Notes under the pieces: model-generated
Databases searched by the model: none
What the model saw: the letters and a program-made list of their open reading frames with translations, nothing else
Told to the model about the DNA's origin: nothing
Shown: positions 29,831 to 40,759 of the stretch, in pieces
Position numbering within the stretch: the stretch's first letter is position 1
Layout of the letters: every line of letters begins with the position of its first letter
Origin: Liolophura sinensis
Taxonomy: Eukaryota; Mollusca; Polyplacophora; Chitonida; Chitonidae
Assembly: GCF_032854445.1 (NCBI RefSeq)
Contig: NC_088299.1
Span: 62,001-126,000 of the forward strand
DNA length: 64,000 bases
Direction of reading: 5' to 3'
Translations under genes and position numbers: made by a program

Positions 29831-31186
29831 ATGTCTAATTCAAACCTTTTGTCAAACGTTTCCAATATAACAATCCAATCTTCCTCTCGGCCCACTCCAG
29901 GCGCTGATAAAAAGAGGAAGCTGGAAGTTTTATCCGATTCACTTGATAACGAACAGGACAATTGGCCGGCTTTTATCGTCCTCTCCACTAGGAGCGAACA
30001 AAAGCCGGCCTCTAAAATTCATCCTTTTTTGTTAAAAAGGGCATTGGAAGGGGCAGCAGGGACTTTGAAAACTGTTAAAAAACTACGATCCGGAGACATC
30101 CTCATCGAATGTTTCCGGAAACAACAATCTAAAAATTTATTATCACTTAAAAAAATCTCTGATATAAATATTTATACATCCCCTCACAGTTCCCTGAACA
30201 GCTGTCAGGGAATAATACGTGATAGGGATGGTGATATCATAGATTTAACTGAAGAGGAAATCTGCACAGAATTAAAACCACAGGGTGTTGCCAGAGTAAA
30301 ACGTTTTACATCAAAAAAAGCTGGCAACATCATCAAATTAAATACCTACCTTTTGACATTTAATAGTACATCTCTACCGTCACATATCTACATTGGCCCA
30401 TATAGGGTTAATGTAGATTTATACATCCCTAATCCTACACGTTGTTTCACTTGCCAAAAATTTGGTCACGGCAAGGGACAATGTAAAAATAAACTGGTTT
30501 GCTTCAGATGCGGCAGTGAGGGTCATGAGGGTTTCGACTGCAGCAGCACAGTTAAGTGTTGCAACTGCAGTGGAGATCACATGGCCTCGTCTAGAGACTG
30601 TCCGCTTTTCGTGAAGGAAAAACAAATAATTAATATTAAAGTCAGAAACAATATATCCTACCAGGAAGCCCGAAAATTAGTCTCCCCCTCTAATACTTCT
30701 CCGCAGACTTCGTTTGCCAATGTGGTCAAGCGAGTAGCATCTGTTGCTACTCAAACCTCTTGGACTTGGCCCATTGGAAACGACAAACCTACTTCTATAT
30801 CTTTACAACCTGCTTCTCAAACTGCCCATAATTCCTGCTCAACACAGACCACTACAGTACAGCAAGTAAAACAAGTAAATATTACACAAAAAATTGATAA
30901 ACCTGAACAAGATAAAAACAAAACTACCAGAACTAAGTCCGGAAACAAAAGTCATAATGAAAATAATAAACCTAGTGGTCCCACGGAGCGTCCCTCTAAG
31001 GCCACTAGGGATCCTGTCCAAACTTTCAATAGGTTTGGATCGTTGGAGGACGTTGGTCCTTCAACATCAGATGCGGATGTGATGGATACATCACCCGCAC
31101 CAGGGAGATCTTCCAGCCGATCTCCAAGAAAGGGCCGTCCGCGGTCTAAACACAAAGATAAATCGCCTATACGTCTCCCTCCATAA
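29831..31186 (+). CDS. ORF1 of N5: zinc-knuckle protein, 451 aa
   Basis: ATG 29831 starts MSNSNLLSNVSNITIQ; upstream in-frame sequence opens only through a TTG inside the 5' UTR. The N-terminal region contains DKKRKLEV, a possible nuclear signal. Zinc knuckles at about residues 205-257 are CFTCQKFGHGKGQC, CFRCGSEGHEGFDC and CCNCSGDHMASSRDC. The C-terminal tail is basic (GRPRSKHKDKSPIRLPP). ORF1 of this subfamily differs from N2 and N3 at the N-terminus and around the knuckles. The ORF is intact and its TAA overlaps the ORF2 ATG. Confidence 0.93.
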   Translation: MSNSNLLSNVSNITIQSSSRPTPGADKKRKLEVLSDSLDNEQDNWPAFIVLSTRSEQKPASKIHPFLLKRALEGAAGTLKTVKKLRSGDILIECFRKQQSKNLLSLKKISDINIYTSPHSSLNSCQGIIRDRDGDIIDLTEEEICTELKPQGVARVKRFTSKKAGNIIKLNTYLLTFNSTSLPSHIYIGPYRVNVDLYIPNPTRCFTCQKFGHGKGQCKNKLVCFRCGSEGHEGFDCSSTVKCCNCSGDHMASSRDCPLFVKEKQIINIKVRNNISYQEARKLVSPSNTSPQTSFANVVKRVASVATQTSWTWPIGNDKPTSISLQPASQTAHNSCSTQTTTVQQVKQVNITQKIDKPEQDKNKTTRTKSGNKSHNENNKPSGPTERPSKATRDPVQTFNRFGSLEDVGPSTSDADVMDTSPAPGRSSSRSPRKGRPRSKHKDKSPIRLPP

Positions 31187-34100
31187 TGGCGATATACGAT
31201 AAAATTATACAATGGAATTGTCGAGGTCTTAAGGTTAATTTTATTGAAATAACACAGCTAGTTCAATCTTTAAATCCAGCCGCCCTCTGTCTTCAGGAAA
31301 CTCACCTGAAGACATCTGACAAAGATAAATTATCTCTTAAAAATTATACTTTATATAGTACTTATTCAAATGAAGACGAGCGAGCTGCAGGCGGCTCCTC
31401 GATCTTTATCAATAACAATATTATTCACAGCCCTGTTGCTCTGGATACAGAGCTTCAGGCTGTGGCCGTTCGTGTTTCTTTGTCAGAAACAGTTACTTTA
31501 TGTTCGATCTATATTCCTCCTCATTGTTCTTTGTCAATCTCTCAATTACATAACTTGAAAGAACAACTCCCATCCCCTTTTATAATAATGGGGGATTTTA
31601 ATGCCCATAACCCTCTATGGGGCAGTAATAATATAAACGGTAAAGGCAAAACTTTGGAAGATTTTTTATCGAAATATGAACTGTGTTATTTCAATGATGG
31701 TTCTAATACCTATTTACATCCGGGTAATGGCATTTATTCTGCTATCGATCTCACTATCACAGATCCATCACTTTTCCTTGATTTTTCTTGGAAGGTGCAT
31801 GACGATCTGTGTGGTAGTGACCATTTTCCTATTATCCTAGAGCATATCACTTCTTAACTCTTTAGAACGTGTAGCTAGGTGGAAATTCGATAAAGCAGAT
31901 TGGATCGCATTCGAGATGTTCTGTGAGGCTGATATCACTCCAGAGACTCTCAATGCAGCAAATGATCCAATATTAAAATTTAACGAGCTTGTTTTACGAG
32001 CTGCCGATAGAAACTATACCTAAAACCTCGACAAATCCCAAGTCCAAAAGCAAACCCTGGTATGATAAGGACTGTCGCAAAGCCATTAACGACCGCAAAA
32101 AGGCCGAGCGAAACTTTAATATATGTCCTTACTGATAACAACTTAAACCAGGTTCGTATTTTTAGAGCTAAGGCTCGCCGATTACTCAAGTCCAAGAGAC
32201 GATCTTGTTGGCGGAACTTTGTTTCGGGCATTACGTCAAAAACACCCATGCGTAAGGTCTGTGAACATGGTTCAGAAACTTAAGGGCAAAAATAATAAAG
32301 CAAAAGTTCAGCATTTAAAGATGGAGATAATATATTAACTTCTCCACCCGATATAGCTAATAAACTAGCTGAAACAATCTCAAAGAAATCTTCTTCTGAG
32401 AACTATACTAAAGAATTCCAGCATATTAAAAACCAGAAGGAGAAAATTAAATTGCCCTTTTCTTCTAAGAATTTAGAAGATTATAATCGTCCATTTAATA
32501 TCGAGGAACTTAGGAACTGCATTAAAAAAGGCCCACGATACTGCTTGTGGTCCTGATAATGTATATTATAGTTTCTGAACCATTTACCACTTGAGCCACT
32601 GGAGACTCTCTTGGACTTGATTAATGATATTTGGATAACTGGTAATTTTCCACCATCATGGAGGGAGGCGTGTATTATCCCGGTTCCCAAACCGGGTAAG
32701 GATCATAATGATCCAAATAATTACCGTCCCATAGCTCTTACCAGCTGTGTCTGTAAGACTATGGAACGGATGATTAAGACTTGTTTGGTTTCTTGAAACC
32801 AACAAGTTACTCTCTAATATTCAATGTGGTTTTCGGCAAGGTAGATCTACCATGGATCACCTTGTTCGATTCGAAACTTTTATTCGTAATGGTTTTGTTA
32901 ATAATGAACATGTGGTGTCCATATTTTTTGACCTTGAAAAGGCCTACGACACCACATGGAAATATGGTATTTTAAAAGACCTCGCGGATATGGGTCTTAA
33001 AGGTCGCTTAACTTTATTTATATCTCAATTTTTATCTGATCGTCAGTTTAAGGTACGGGTTGGGTCCACTCTTTCTGACTCTTATGAGCAAGAAATGGGT
33101 GTACCCCAGGGCAGCATTCTATCACCAACTCTGTTCAGCATAAAAATAAATAGCCTAGCAAAAACATTAACATCTGGCACAGAGGGTTCTTTATACGTCG
33201 ATGATTTCCTTATATGCTACCGAGCTAAGAATATGAATAATATCGAACGTCAGTTGCAGCTTTGTCTCAATAAAATCGAGAAATGGGCAACTGAAAACGG
33301 TTTTAGATTTTCAACGTCTAAAACCGTCGGTATGCATTTTTGTAATAAACGGAAACTTCATCTTGACCCTCAGCTTAATTTTTGTGGTGAACAGGTTAAA
33401 ATTGTTGGAGAAACTAAATTTTTAGGTATAATATTTGATAGTAAGCTATCTTTTATACCTCATATCAAAATGCTTAAAGCTACATGTACAAAGGCTCTCG
33501 ATATAATTAAGGTCGTGTCTAGCACCGATTGGGGTGCTGACCGATCAGTTTTACTTAATTTATATCGTTCTCTGGTGAGGTCTAAATTGGACTATGGATC
33601 CATCATTTACGGTTCCGCTAGGAAGTCGTATATTAAAATGTTGGATCCTGTTCATCACCAAGGTTTGAGGCTCAGCCTTGGTGCTTTTAGAACCTCACCA
33701 GTAGAAAGTTTATACGTGGAGGCAAATGAGCCTTCCTTATACAACCGACGTATTAAACTCAGTCTTCAATATGCTACAAAGCTTAAAGCACATCCAACAA
33801 ACCCTGCCTACGACTGTGTTTTCAATCCATTGTATGTAGACAAATATACTAAATGTCCTAACAAGATCCCTTCGTTCGGTCTTCGTATACGGGACCATAT
33901 TGTGGGAGCTAACATCAAGCTGGAGGATATAGCTCCGGTGTCTTTTCCGGAGTCTCCTCCATGGCTTCTCCCACAACCAAAACTAATATTTGATCTACGT
34001 AAATATAATAAATCCAATATAAATCCTCTTATAATTCAGCAAGGTTTTGCTGAAATTAAAGCTAATTATACGGATTATAAATTTATATATACTGACGGGT

Positions 34101-34885
34101 CGAAGGATGGGGACAGGGTTGCGACTGCGGCTGTCTTAGAGCAGCGGGTCTCTTCCTTTCGTCTTCCATCCTCTTCTTCAATATTTTCTGCCGAGGCAAG
34201 AGCTATACTCCTTGCCTTATCATATGTTTCTTCTGGGTCTGCCCAGAGGGCAATGATATGCACGGACTCGTTGTCTTGCTTATTGGCAATACAGAATAAT
34301 AAATTTAAAAATCCCTTGATCCTTCAAATTTTAGCTATACATAGGAAATTAATTAGAAGAGGTAAAGATATTATATTCTGCTGGATACCAAGTCATATTG
34401 GTATCCATGGAAACACAGTCGCAGACAGGGAGGCGAAAGCTGCCCTAAATAAACCCATATCTAAGATAAAAATCCCTTATACTGACATGAAGTTCAATAT
34501 TCTTAAATATATTCGTGGCCTTTGGCAGGGTGAATGGAACTTGCAGGTCCATAATAAACTGCATGCCATTCATCCGGTCATTGGCTATAATTCATATACA
34601 TTTGATATGTCTCGTAGAGACCAAGTCGTTTTAACCAGATGCCGTATTGGACATTCTCATCTGACACACAATTTCATCTTGGATGGGAGCAGTGCTCCCG
34701 AGTGTGTTGGATGTAATGCTCAATATGGCATCAAACATATTCTGGTTGACTGTGTAGACTTTGCCCATGTTCGGCAGAGATTCTACACGGTCAACTCTAT
34801 ATATGATTTATTTGACAGCATCGCTGGCGATGTTGTCATAAATTATTTGAAGGCCATTGTCTATATCATAAAATATAAATTTTAA
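31186..34885 (+). pseudogene. ORF2 of N5, about eight indels clustered in one kilobase
   Basis: The endonuclease part (31186-31857) is open and normal: IQWNCRGLK, CLQETHLK, MGDFNAHNPLWG, GSDHFPIIL. Compared with N6 there are single-base insertions or losses near 31853, 32010, 32129, 32262, 32318, 32513 and 32572, and a five-base loss near 32776. From 32852 the frame is clean again, with FFDLEKAYDTTW, PQGSILSPTLFS, LYVDDFLIC, IYTDGSKDG and the CVGC...HILVDC motif. A last small loss near 34858 changes the C-terminal residues. The protein cannot be made from this sequence. The tight clustering is odd and may be an assembly artefact. Confidence 0.9.
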
Positions 34886-37800
34886 TTGTCAAATATCTAT
34901 AGATAAACAGTTATATATATTTATACATGTACTATAACCCTGGTTTTCGAGTTTTAACTCTTATTTTTCTTTTATTCGATTTTAATCACGTCTGTACTTT
35001 TTGTTTTACTTTTGATGTTCATATTATCAGATCGAAAAACCTTAACCGTCTCTTGCTTTCACCTTGTTCTCGCCACGATATGGCTGAAACATTGCCGATG
35101 TGGCGTTAAGCCATAATCATTCATTCATTCATTCACTGATCAAGAAACTGAGGGATAGGAAAACGATAGAAATCAACACGGAATGCGAGAACGAACTGAA
35201 GACTCGAAGAGAGAAATTATGCGGGATCGAGTGAAAGTGCGACTATGAAACTTCCGTTCATTTTTACACTTCCACACAATCCACTTCAACTGAGAAATAA
35301 GGAACAGAAACAAATCATTATAAAATCTGTTTTCACAAGGCGTGAAAACAGAAAACACAACAGTCTGAAGAGAAAAACGAACAGAAATTAAGGTCAAGCG
35401 TTCAATGAAATCTGAAAGATAATCCCATAAGGGACGAACAAAAGTGCAAGAAAAGAACAGGTGCTCAATGGTTTCCCAATGAGCACCACAAAACAAGCAC
35501 AAATGGCGACATGGCTCTCTACAGATCTTATTTAAAAAACTACCAGTATATAAAATTCTATTTACAATTCTATACAAAAAGTTTTTAACATTATTTTCTA
35601 GTATATTTACATTAATGTTTTTATATACAGATACGAAGTCAATGGACGGGAATAACTTTAAAACAGGGGGATGGACACAGACAGGGGAAACTAAAACAGC
35701 ATAGGCTTTCTTGGACGAAAAGGACATTAGATCGGTGTCGGGGGATAATGAAACAAATTCAGAGAATGCTTTTACGGCATTCTCATAAAACAAATGAACT
35801 GAAACAGAATGAGGGATTAAATTACTTGCAAATGAAGGACAAAGAGCACGCAACTGAATACCCACCCAATAGACGGCGAAGTAATACCACATTGGGCACT
35901 CCTCCGTCTGAAATAAAAAAAACCAAACGTTTTAAATGCATAAGATAAAAAGCTTTCAACTTAGAGGGAATATGAACTAAACCAAAACCCCCAGAATGGA
36001 CTGCATTGAATAAAACCTCCCTCTTTAGACACTCGTGAGTGCCTCCCCAAAAGAACTGAAAAACTGAATGATTAATCAACTTAAGGAACTCGGCAGACAG
36101 AGGCAAAACGTAACCGACATACCACAATTTAGACAAGGCAAGCACATTTATTAAAACAGAACGACCTTTAAAAGAAAGAAATCTATTTTTTCATAAATTA
36201 AGAACATTTATCAGTTTGTTAACAAGTGGACGCCAATTTCTTTCATGGATCTCCTCTACAGCAGTTGAACCTATATGAATTCCTAAAAATTTTTTACAGC
36301 TGGAGTACATAGTGATTGAGTGCAGAGTTGGCTCGATCGATTTTGACCATCGACCGAGCCATAAACCATACGTCTTAAGTAAATTAATGTTTGAGCCTGA
36401 ACAAGAACCAAAGAGTTTACATAAATTAACTACATGAATTACAGAAAGCCTTTGAGTAAGAGTGCAGGTAATGTCATCTGCAAAAGCTGAAGCTTTAACT
36501 GAAATTTTGCAACCAGGAGGTTGAACCCCCACAATTTCAGGCTTTGAACGTATTTTATTAAGGAGAGGCTCTAAAGACAGCACATAGAGCAATGGGCTGA
36601 GGGCACAGCCCTGATGAACCCCGCGGCCCAGAGGGAACTCATCCGAAATAAAACCGTTGACAAGAACCGACGCTTTGGGCTCTAAATACAAGAGATTAAT
36701 CCACTTCCGGAAAGAAGGCCCAAATCCAAAAGTCTCCAAAAGCCGGAAGAGGTATTCGTGAGAAACGCGGTCAAAGGCTTTCTCATTGTCAATACACAGG
36801 AACAAAACAGGTAAGTCTTTCTGATCAACATAATCAATAACATTACGTAATAAATGACAATTATCTAGATTAGAACGACCCGGGACAGAACATGTCTGAT
36901 CCGGGTGAACTAATGTGGACATAACTGAATTTAACCTATTACAAAGAACCTTAGAAATAATTTTATAATCTAAGTTTAATAAAGAAATTGGCCGCCAGAA
37001 CTTTAAATTGTCGGCTTGTGAGGGATCTTTACAAATTAACTTAATATAACATAACCTCTGAGAATTAGATAACATAAACTCGTCGTAACATTTATTTATA
37101 TAGACAACGAAATCAGGACCTATAACATCTAAGAAACTAACATAAAACTCTTTTGGTAAGCCATCCGAGCCAGGGGATGCGTAATCCTTCATTGTCGCTA
37201 ACGCAGCCCGGACCTCCTCAAGTGTAATAGGGCCCTCAAGTGATTCGGACTCCGCCAGGGACAATGAAGGTAAGTCAGAAAGAAAGTAATTAAGATAAGT
37301 ATCTATAATAGTATCACACGAAAACAAATTAACATAAAAATCTCTAACAGAACTAATTAGCTGAGTGGTTTCTGAAATTATACAATTATTAACATTTAGA
37401 GAATCAATTTTCTTAAAACTGGCTGCTTGTTTTTCTTTATTAAAGAAAAACCTAGAGGGCTTATCGTCTAGATTAAAAGTTATCTGCTTTGGATCGTATT
37501 TTAACACCAAAACTAAAAGATACAATCAAATCATTCAACTCAACCTTTAAAACTGAAACAAGCGGGGAAAGGGGATCTAAAGCCGAAAGTTCCGAAATTC
37601 GCCGACGGAGAAAATTGAGCCTGGAATTACGAGCTTTTGAAATACGCTGACTATGTGAAATAATAAGGGATTTAACTTCCAACTTAAATTCCTCCCACCA
37701 GGCGTGAGAGTGGTCGGCTGTGGCAGAAAAGACAGACCATACATCAAGAAAATCAACACGAAAATCTGGATCAGACAGGGTGCTGACATTACAGTGCCAG

Positions 37801-38507
37801 TAGCCCGGACCGACCCGAACTGAAGGTAAGTTTGATAACTGAACGTTAATAAAGCAATGATCAGAAAAGGAACAAGTAGAAATATTGGATGCAATCAAAA
37901 AGGGAACTAAATCAGATGAAATAAAGATACGGTTAAGTAGACATGAAACTGAAGCAATTGTCCAGGAGACAGCGACTGGATATGGACTTAAAGAACGGTA
38001 ACAATCAACTAAACTATAATCTTTACATATTGACCGAGTATCTCCGAGCCGACTAAACTACGGCTCGGATTACCACCTATCTTATCAATAACTGGATCAA
38101 AAACACAATTGAAATCTCCGGCCATGACAATAGGCCGGCTTGAAACGCAAAAGGGAACCAAGGAGTGAAAAAAAACTTGTCTGTCTCGCTCCCTGGAGGA
38201 AGCGTAGACAGACATTAACCGAAATTTAAAATTATTAACTGAGCAATCAACGCAAATAAAACGACCGGACATCACGATGGATTTTATCAAACTCAACAGG
38301 TAAAGAAGACCGGAAAAGAATTCCGACCCCAGAAGAATAATTAGAACCAAAGGAAATAAACACTTACCTCCCCAGATCGACTCCCAGGACATCTGGATCC
38401 CCAGAGAGTCTAGGTGAGTCTCCTGGAGAAAAATAATATCATAGCTTAAAGATCTGCAAACAGAAGAAAGAATAGCAAACTTAGAAGAAGAAAGCAACCC
38501 ATTACAA

Positions 38508-39729
38508 TTAATAGTATGAAAAGATAAGCTGGCCATCTAACAAGTAAGTAAGTAAGTAAGTAAGTAAAAACAACAGGCCTATGGCCTTAGAAAGGATGAA
38601 CATATCAAATTGGAAGCTTATTTTTTTGATTTCTTCCCCCCTAGGTGTATCAGTGGGGGAGACAGAACGGTTTCTGCGCGGGGCAGGAGAGTCTAAATCC
38701 ATCCCGGACTCTGAAGAAGTACCAAATAATTTATCCAACTCTTCAAAACGATTATTACACTCTACCTCGGAAAGGGAGCCGCCTCTCACCACAGTTGCCT
38801 TCCCTCCTCTCACCACCTCACGATATGTCGGCGACAGCTCCCCAGAGGCTGCCCGAATCCGTGCGCGAATCTCCCCCTCAGGAGCCTCCTCTCCCACCTC
38901 TGCCACCGAGAGCTGAAGACCTCCCCGGTAGCCCCCCCCCCCCAGGAACCTCAGGTGAAGTTACAACAGGGGCTTCATGTAACTCGGCACGAATGGATTG
39001 CTCTACCGCTGTTGAAAGGGCTTCCTGTTCATCAACCTGCCTTTCCTGCTCGTCGAGCAGGTTGTTTACTCCAGATTTAACCCTGGAAGCATAGGATACA
39101 GCCTGGGAGGGATGCGCGCTTGTGACGTGCGATCCAGAACCGCACTTACCACATGTCACAGAGGCGCACATCTTCCGAACATGGCCAATCTGGCCACATC
39201 GGAGGCACTTTGGATCGCGTCCGGGAACAACAATTAGACAAGGATATCCCTCCACATTCGCCGTGTACGGGATGAGGGATTTTTTGTCTTCCCCAATCTG
39301 TAATGTTACTACACGCACACCATTGCAGATCTTGGTGCCTTGGTGGAACTGCGACTCCACCTTCACAACTTTTCCGAACTGGCTACAAAAGTTAGCGAAA
39401 GCAGAGTCTCTCACAAAAAAAGGAATCCAGTGAAACTTTACAGCAATGTGCGTCTTATAGAAAGCTGTTACCGAACAAATACAGTCCGCATTTCCTACCT
39501 GAAAGGAAGCCAGTCCAAGGGCAGCCTCAAAACTCCCGGCGTCTCTAAAGCTGGCAAACCACGTCCTGGAGCCCCTGAGTTGCCCAATTGCCGAGATCCT
39601 TTCGTCCTCTACTCCGGCTGTCCTGAAGGTTTCCCTGAAGGCATTGAAAGCTTCCAAAGCTGAAGGAACATGTCCCACCAAGGAAAGTCGCACGGTGTGC
39701 CTCATTCTGCCGACATCAATTCCAGCCAT
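38508..39729 (-). pseudogene. ORF1 of U2-LINE B: zinc-knuckle protein, frameshift in a C12 run
   Basis: ATG 39729 starts MAGIDVGRMRHTVRLSLVG. Zinc knuckles are CLRCGQIGHVRKMC and CGKCGSGSHVTSAH, near residues 195-225. The frame runs to 38878 but passes through 12 consecutive G (plus-strand C, 38932-38943). The conserved-looking continuation (EVGEEAPEGEIRARIRA...SPTYREVVRG, 38906-38508) is in another frame. One base fewer in the run joins them. It could be a real mutation, a length polymorphism or a sequencing error. A microsatellite (AAGT, 38542-38566) lies over the ORF1 end, just before the ORF2 ATG at 38536. Confidence 0.85.
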
Positions 39730-39780
39730 GCTGAAAAGAACTCTCAAAGAGGTAAGTGATCGCAGCTTCAAGAACACAAA

Positions 39781-39810
39781 TTGGTCTTAGCCAAAAGGCC
39801 GAGAAGCGAT
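39781..39810 (-). ncRNA. U2: U2 snRNA gene B, 5' part (nt 1-30)
   Basis: Read from 39810 leftwards, ATCGCTTCTCGGCCTTTTGG and then CTAAGACCAA match U2 nt 1-30 with one change (C for T at nt 27). U2-LINE B follows. The retained length differs from unit A (27 nt), so the 5' junctions are not identical. Confidence 0.92.
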
Positions 39811-40545
39811 ACTGATCAGTTTCCCAAAATCCAACACCACCCAATACCTCCCGTGTACCACGTGGGTACACTGGTGTCTGCACTCATTATGTGCGTATCA
39901 CATGCGTATGTATGCAGCCCAGAAGCCATACACATCACTGTATCACAGGGCGGAAGGGGGAATTATGGGAAATTTTTCCCCACAAATTTCAGCGTGGCGC
40001 CATGGCCTACTGGTCCATTTCTATGAGTTCTAATATACCTGTCACATGCGCATGTATGCAGCGCCCGCCCGCCCGCCCGCACTCGCATGCCTACATACAG
40101 ACACCCCGTGCCCGTGTACGTGTACATCTCTTGCACAAATCTGCACCGCCTATATGCGTACACACACGCCCAACCTACATGTCGCCCCGTCACAAAGTAC
40201 CAGCCGCTCCGGCGTACTGCGCCTGGCCTCAACAATGCTATGACGTCCGCCAGTCCTCTGCCGGCCGTGCCAGATGTAGCGCGTCTCTGTGACGTCACAG
40301 TACCCATAAGCCGGCTCGACGGCGGGCGGACTGACGGCGACAGCGTTCATTGTTAACCTGGCGCGTCTCTGTGACGTCACAGTATACATGAAATGATTGA
40401 CAGCCGCTCCGGCTGACTGGCGGCCTCAGCGTTCATAGTTCACGTCTGCTTTCCAGCCCAATTCAGTTGTGACGCGTGTACACATGCAGCGCAGCGCCCC
40501 GGCATACAGTCCAAAAGTCATACCCGCTGAGATGACCTTCGTCAT
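39811..40545 (-). repeat. U2 array unit, 5' flank (right copy)
   Basis: This is homologous over about 730 bp to 27672-28405. It contains the conserved upstream 60 bp, the CCCGCCCGCCCG simple tract, and two CTGTGACGTCACAG palindromes at 40287-40300 and 40369-40382. Homology decays near 40545, where the Polinton-related sequence begins. The array is therefore broken here, and a third U2 gene is not seen to the right. Confidence 0.83.
40287..40382. promoter_or_regulatory. Pair of CTGTGACGTCACAG palindromes, unit B
   Basis: It is the same pair as in unit A, at 40287-40300 and 40369-40382, about 480 and 560 bp upstream of U2 gene B. Spacing within the pair is 82 bp here and 83 bp in unit A. Conservation supports, but does not prove, a regulatory role. 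Confidence 0.4.
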
Positions 40546-40759
40546 GCTGGGAATGTGTGTGGTTGATGGTGTGAGTTACGGAATCGCAAAACTCACCAAG
40601 TAATCCGAACTGACTGTGCCGGACTCGCCATCGAGCTCCTCGTCGTATGGCAGGCACGATCTTAGTAGTGACGTCGTTCTGCGCACGCAAATACGCCGTG
40701 ACGATTAACATCTTTATCGTCGCAAATCTGTTAGAGGGCTGCTAGAATACCTTAATGAC

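Larger units (their letters stand above)
29228..35133 (+). mobile_element. I/Nimb-like LINE copy N5, full length, in U2-LINE B
   Basis: This 5906 bp copy is flanked by a 12 bp duplication, CACTGATCAAGA, at 29216-29227 and 35134-35145, which interrupts U2-LINE B in its FLDQWSC codons. It has the family 5' end (CCCCCGTGGGGTCTCC), an intact ORF1, TAATG, a heavily frameshifted ORF2, and a TCAT tail. It belongs to the same subfamily as N4 and N6. Confidence 0.96.
29128..38536 (-). pseudogene. ORF2 of U2-LINE B (APE endonuclease + RT), frameshifted, split by N5
   Basis: ATG 38536 starts MASLSFHTINCNGLL. Endonuclease signatures are FLQETHLDSLG, VMAGDFNCVFD and SFSDHCF. Frameshifts fall between the open pieces 38536-38009, 37898-37473, 37525-36191, 36145-35822 and 35892-35173. 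The RT core (37525-36191) is uninterrupted: SPGSDGLPKEFY, FWRPISLLNLDYKI, CIDNEKAFDRVSHEYLF (motif A), HQGCALSPLLYVLSLEP (motif B) and SAFADDITCT (motif C, FADD). The C-terminal zinc motif CLFCGAHWETIEHLFFSC is complete. N5 (29228-35133) splits the last ~60 codons, which resume as FLDQWSCDLRLCFIN... and stop at 29128. There is no RNase H domain, which fits the L1/Tx1 group. Confidence 0.9.
28817..39780 (-). mobile_element. U2-LINE B: second Tx1/Keno-like element, in the next U2 gene
   Basis: It has the same plan and orientation as U2-LINE A and is inserted in the adjacent U2 gene. U2 nt 1-30 (one mismatch) lie right of it, and nt 35 onward directly left of its A tail. Removing N5 and one duplication leaves about 5.05 kb. 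The proteins are clearly diverged from U2-LINE A (for example MASLSFHTINCNGLL versus MASLSIHSINCNGLL, with many differences downstream). The two are therefore separate insertions or old duplicates, not a recent copy of one unit. It has several frameshifts. Confidence 0.9.

Noticed and set aside
28661-39810. The two U2-LINE units as one recent segmental duplication
   Set aside because: U2-LINE A and B differ extensively in protein sequence, 5' leader and left U2 junction, and carry different secondary insertions, while the U2 spacers are much closer to each other.
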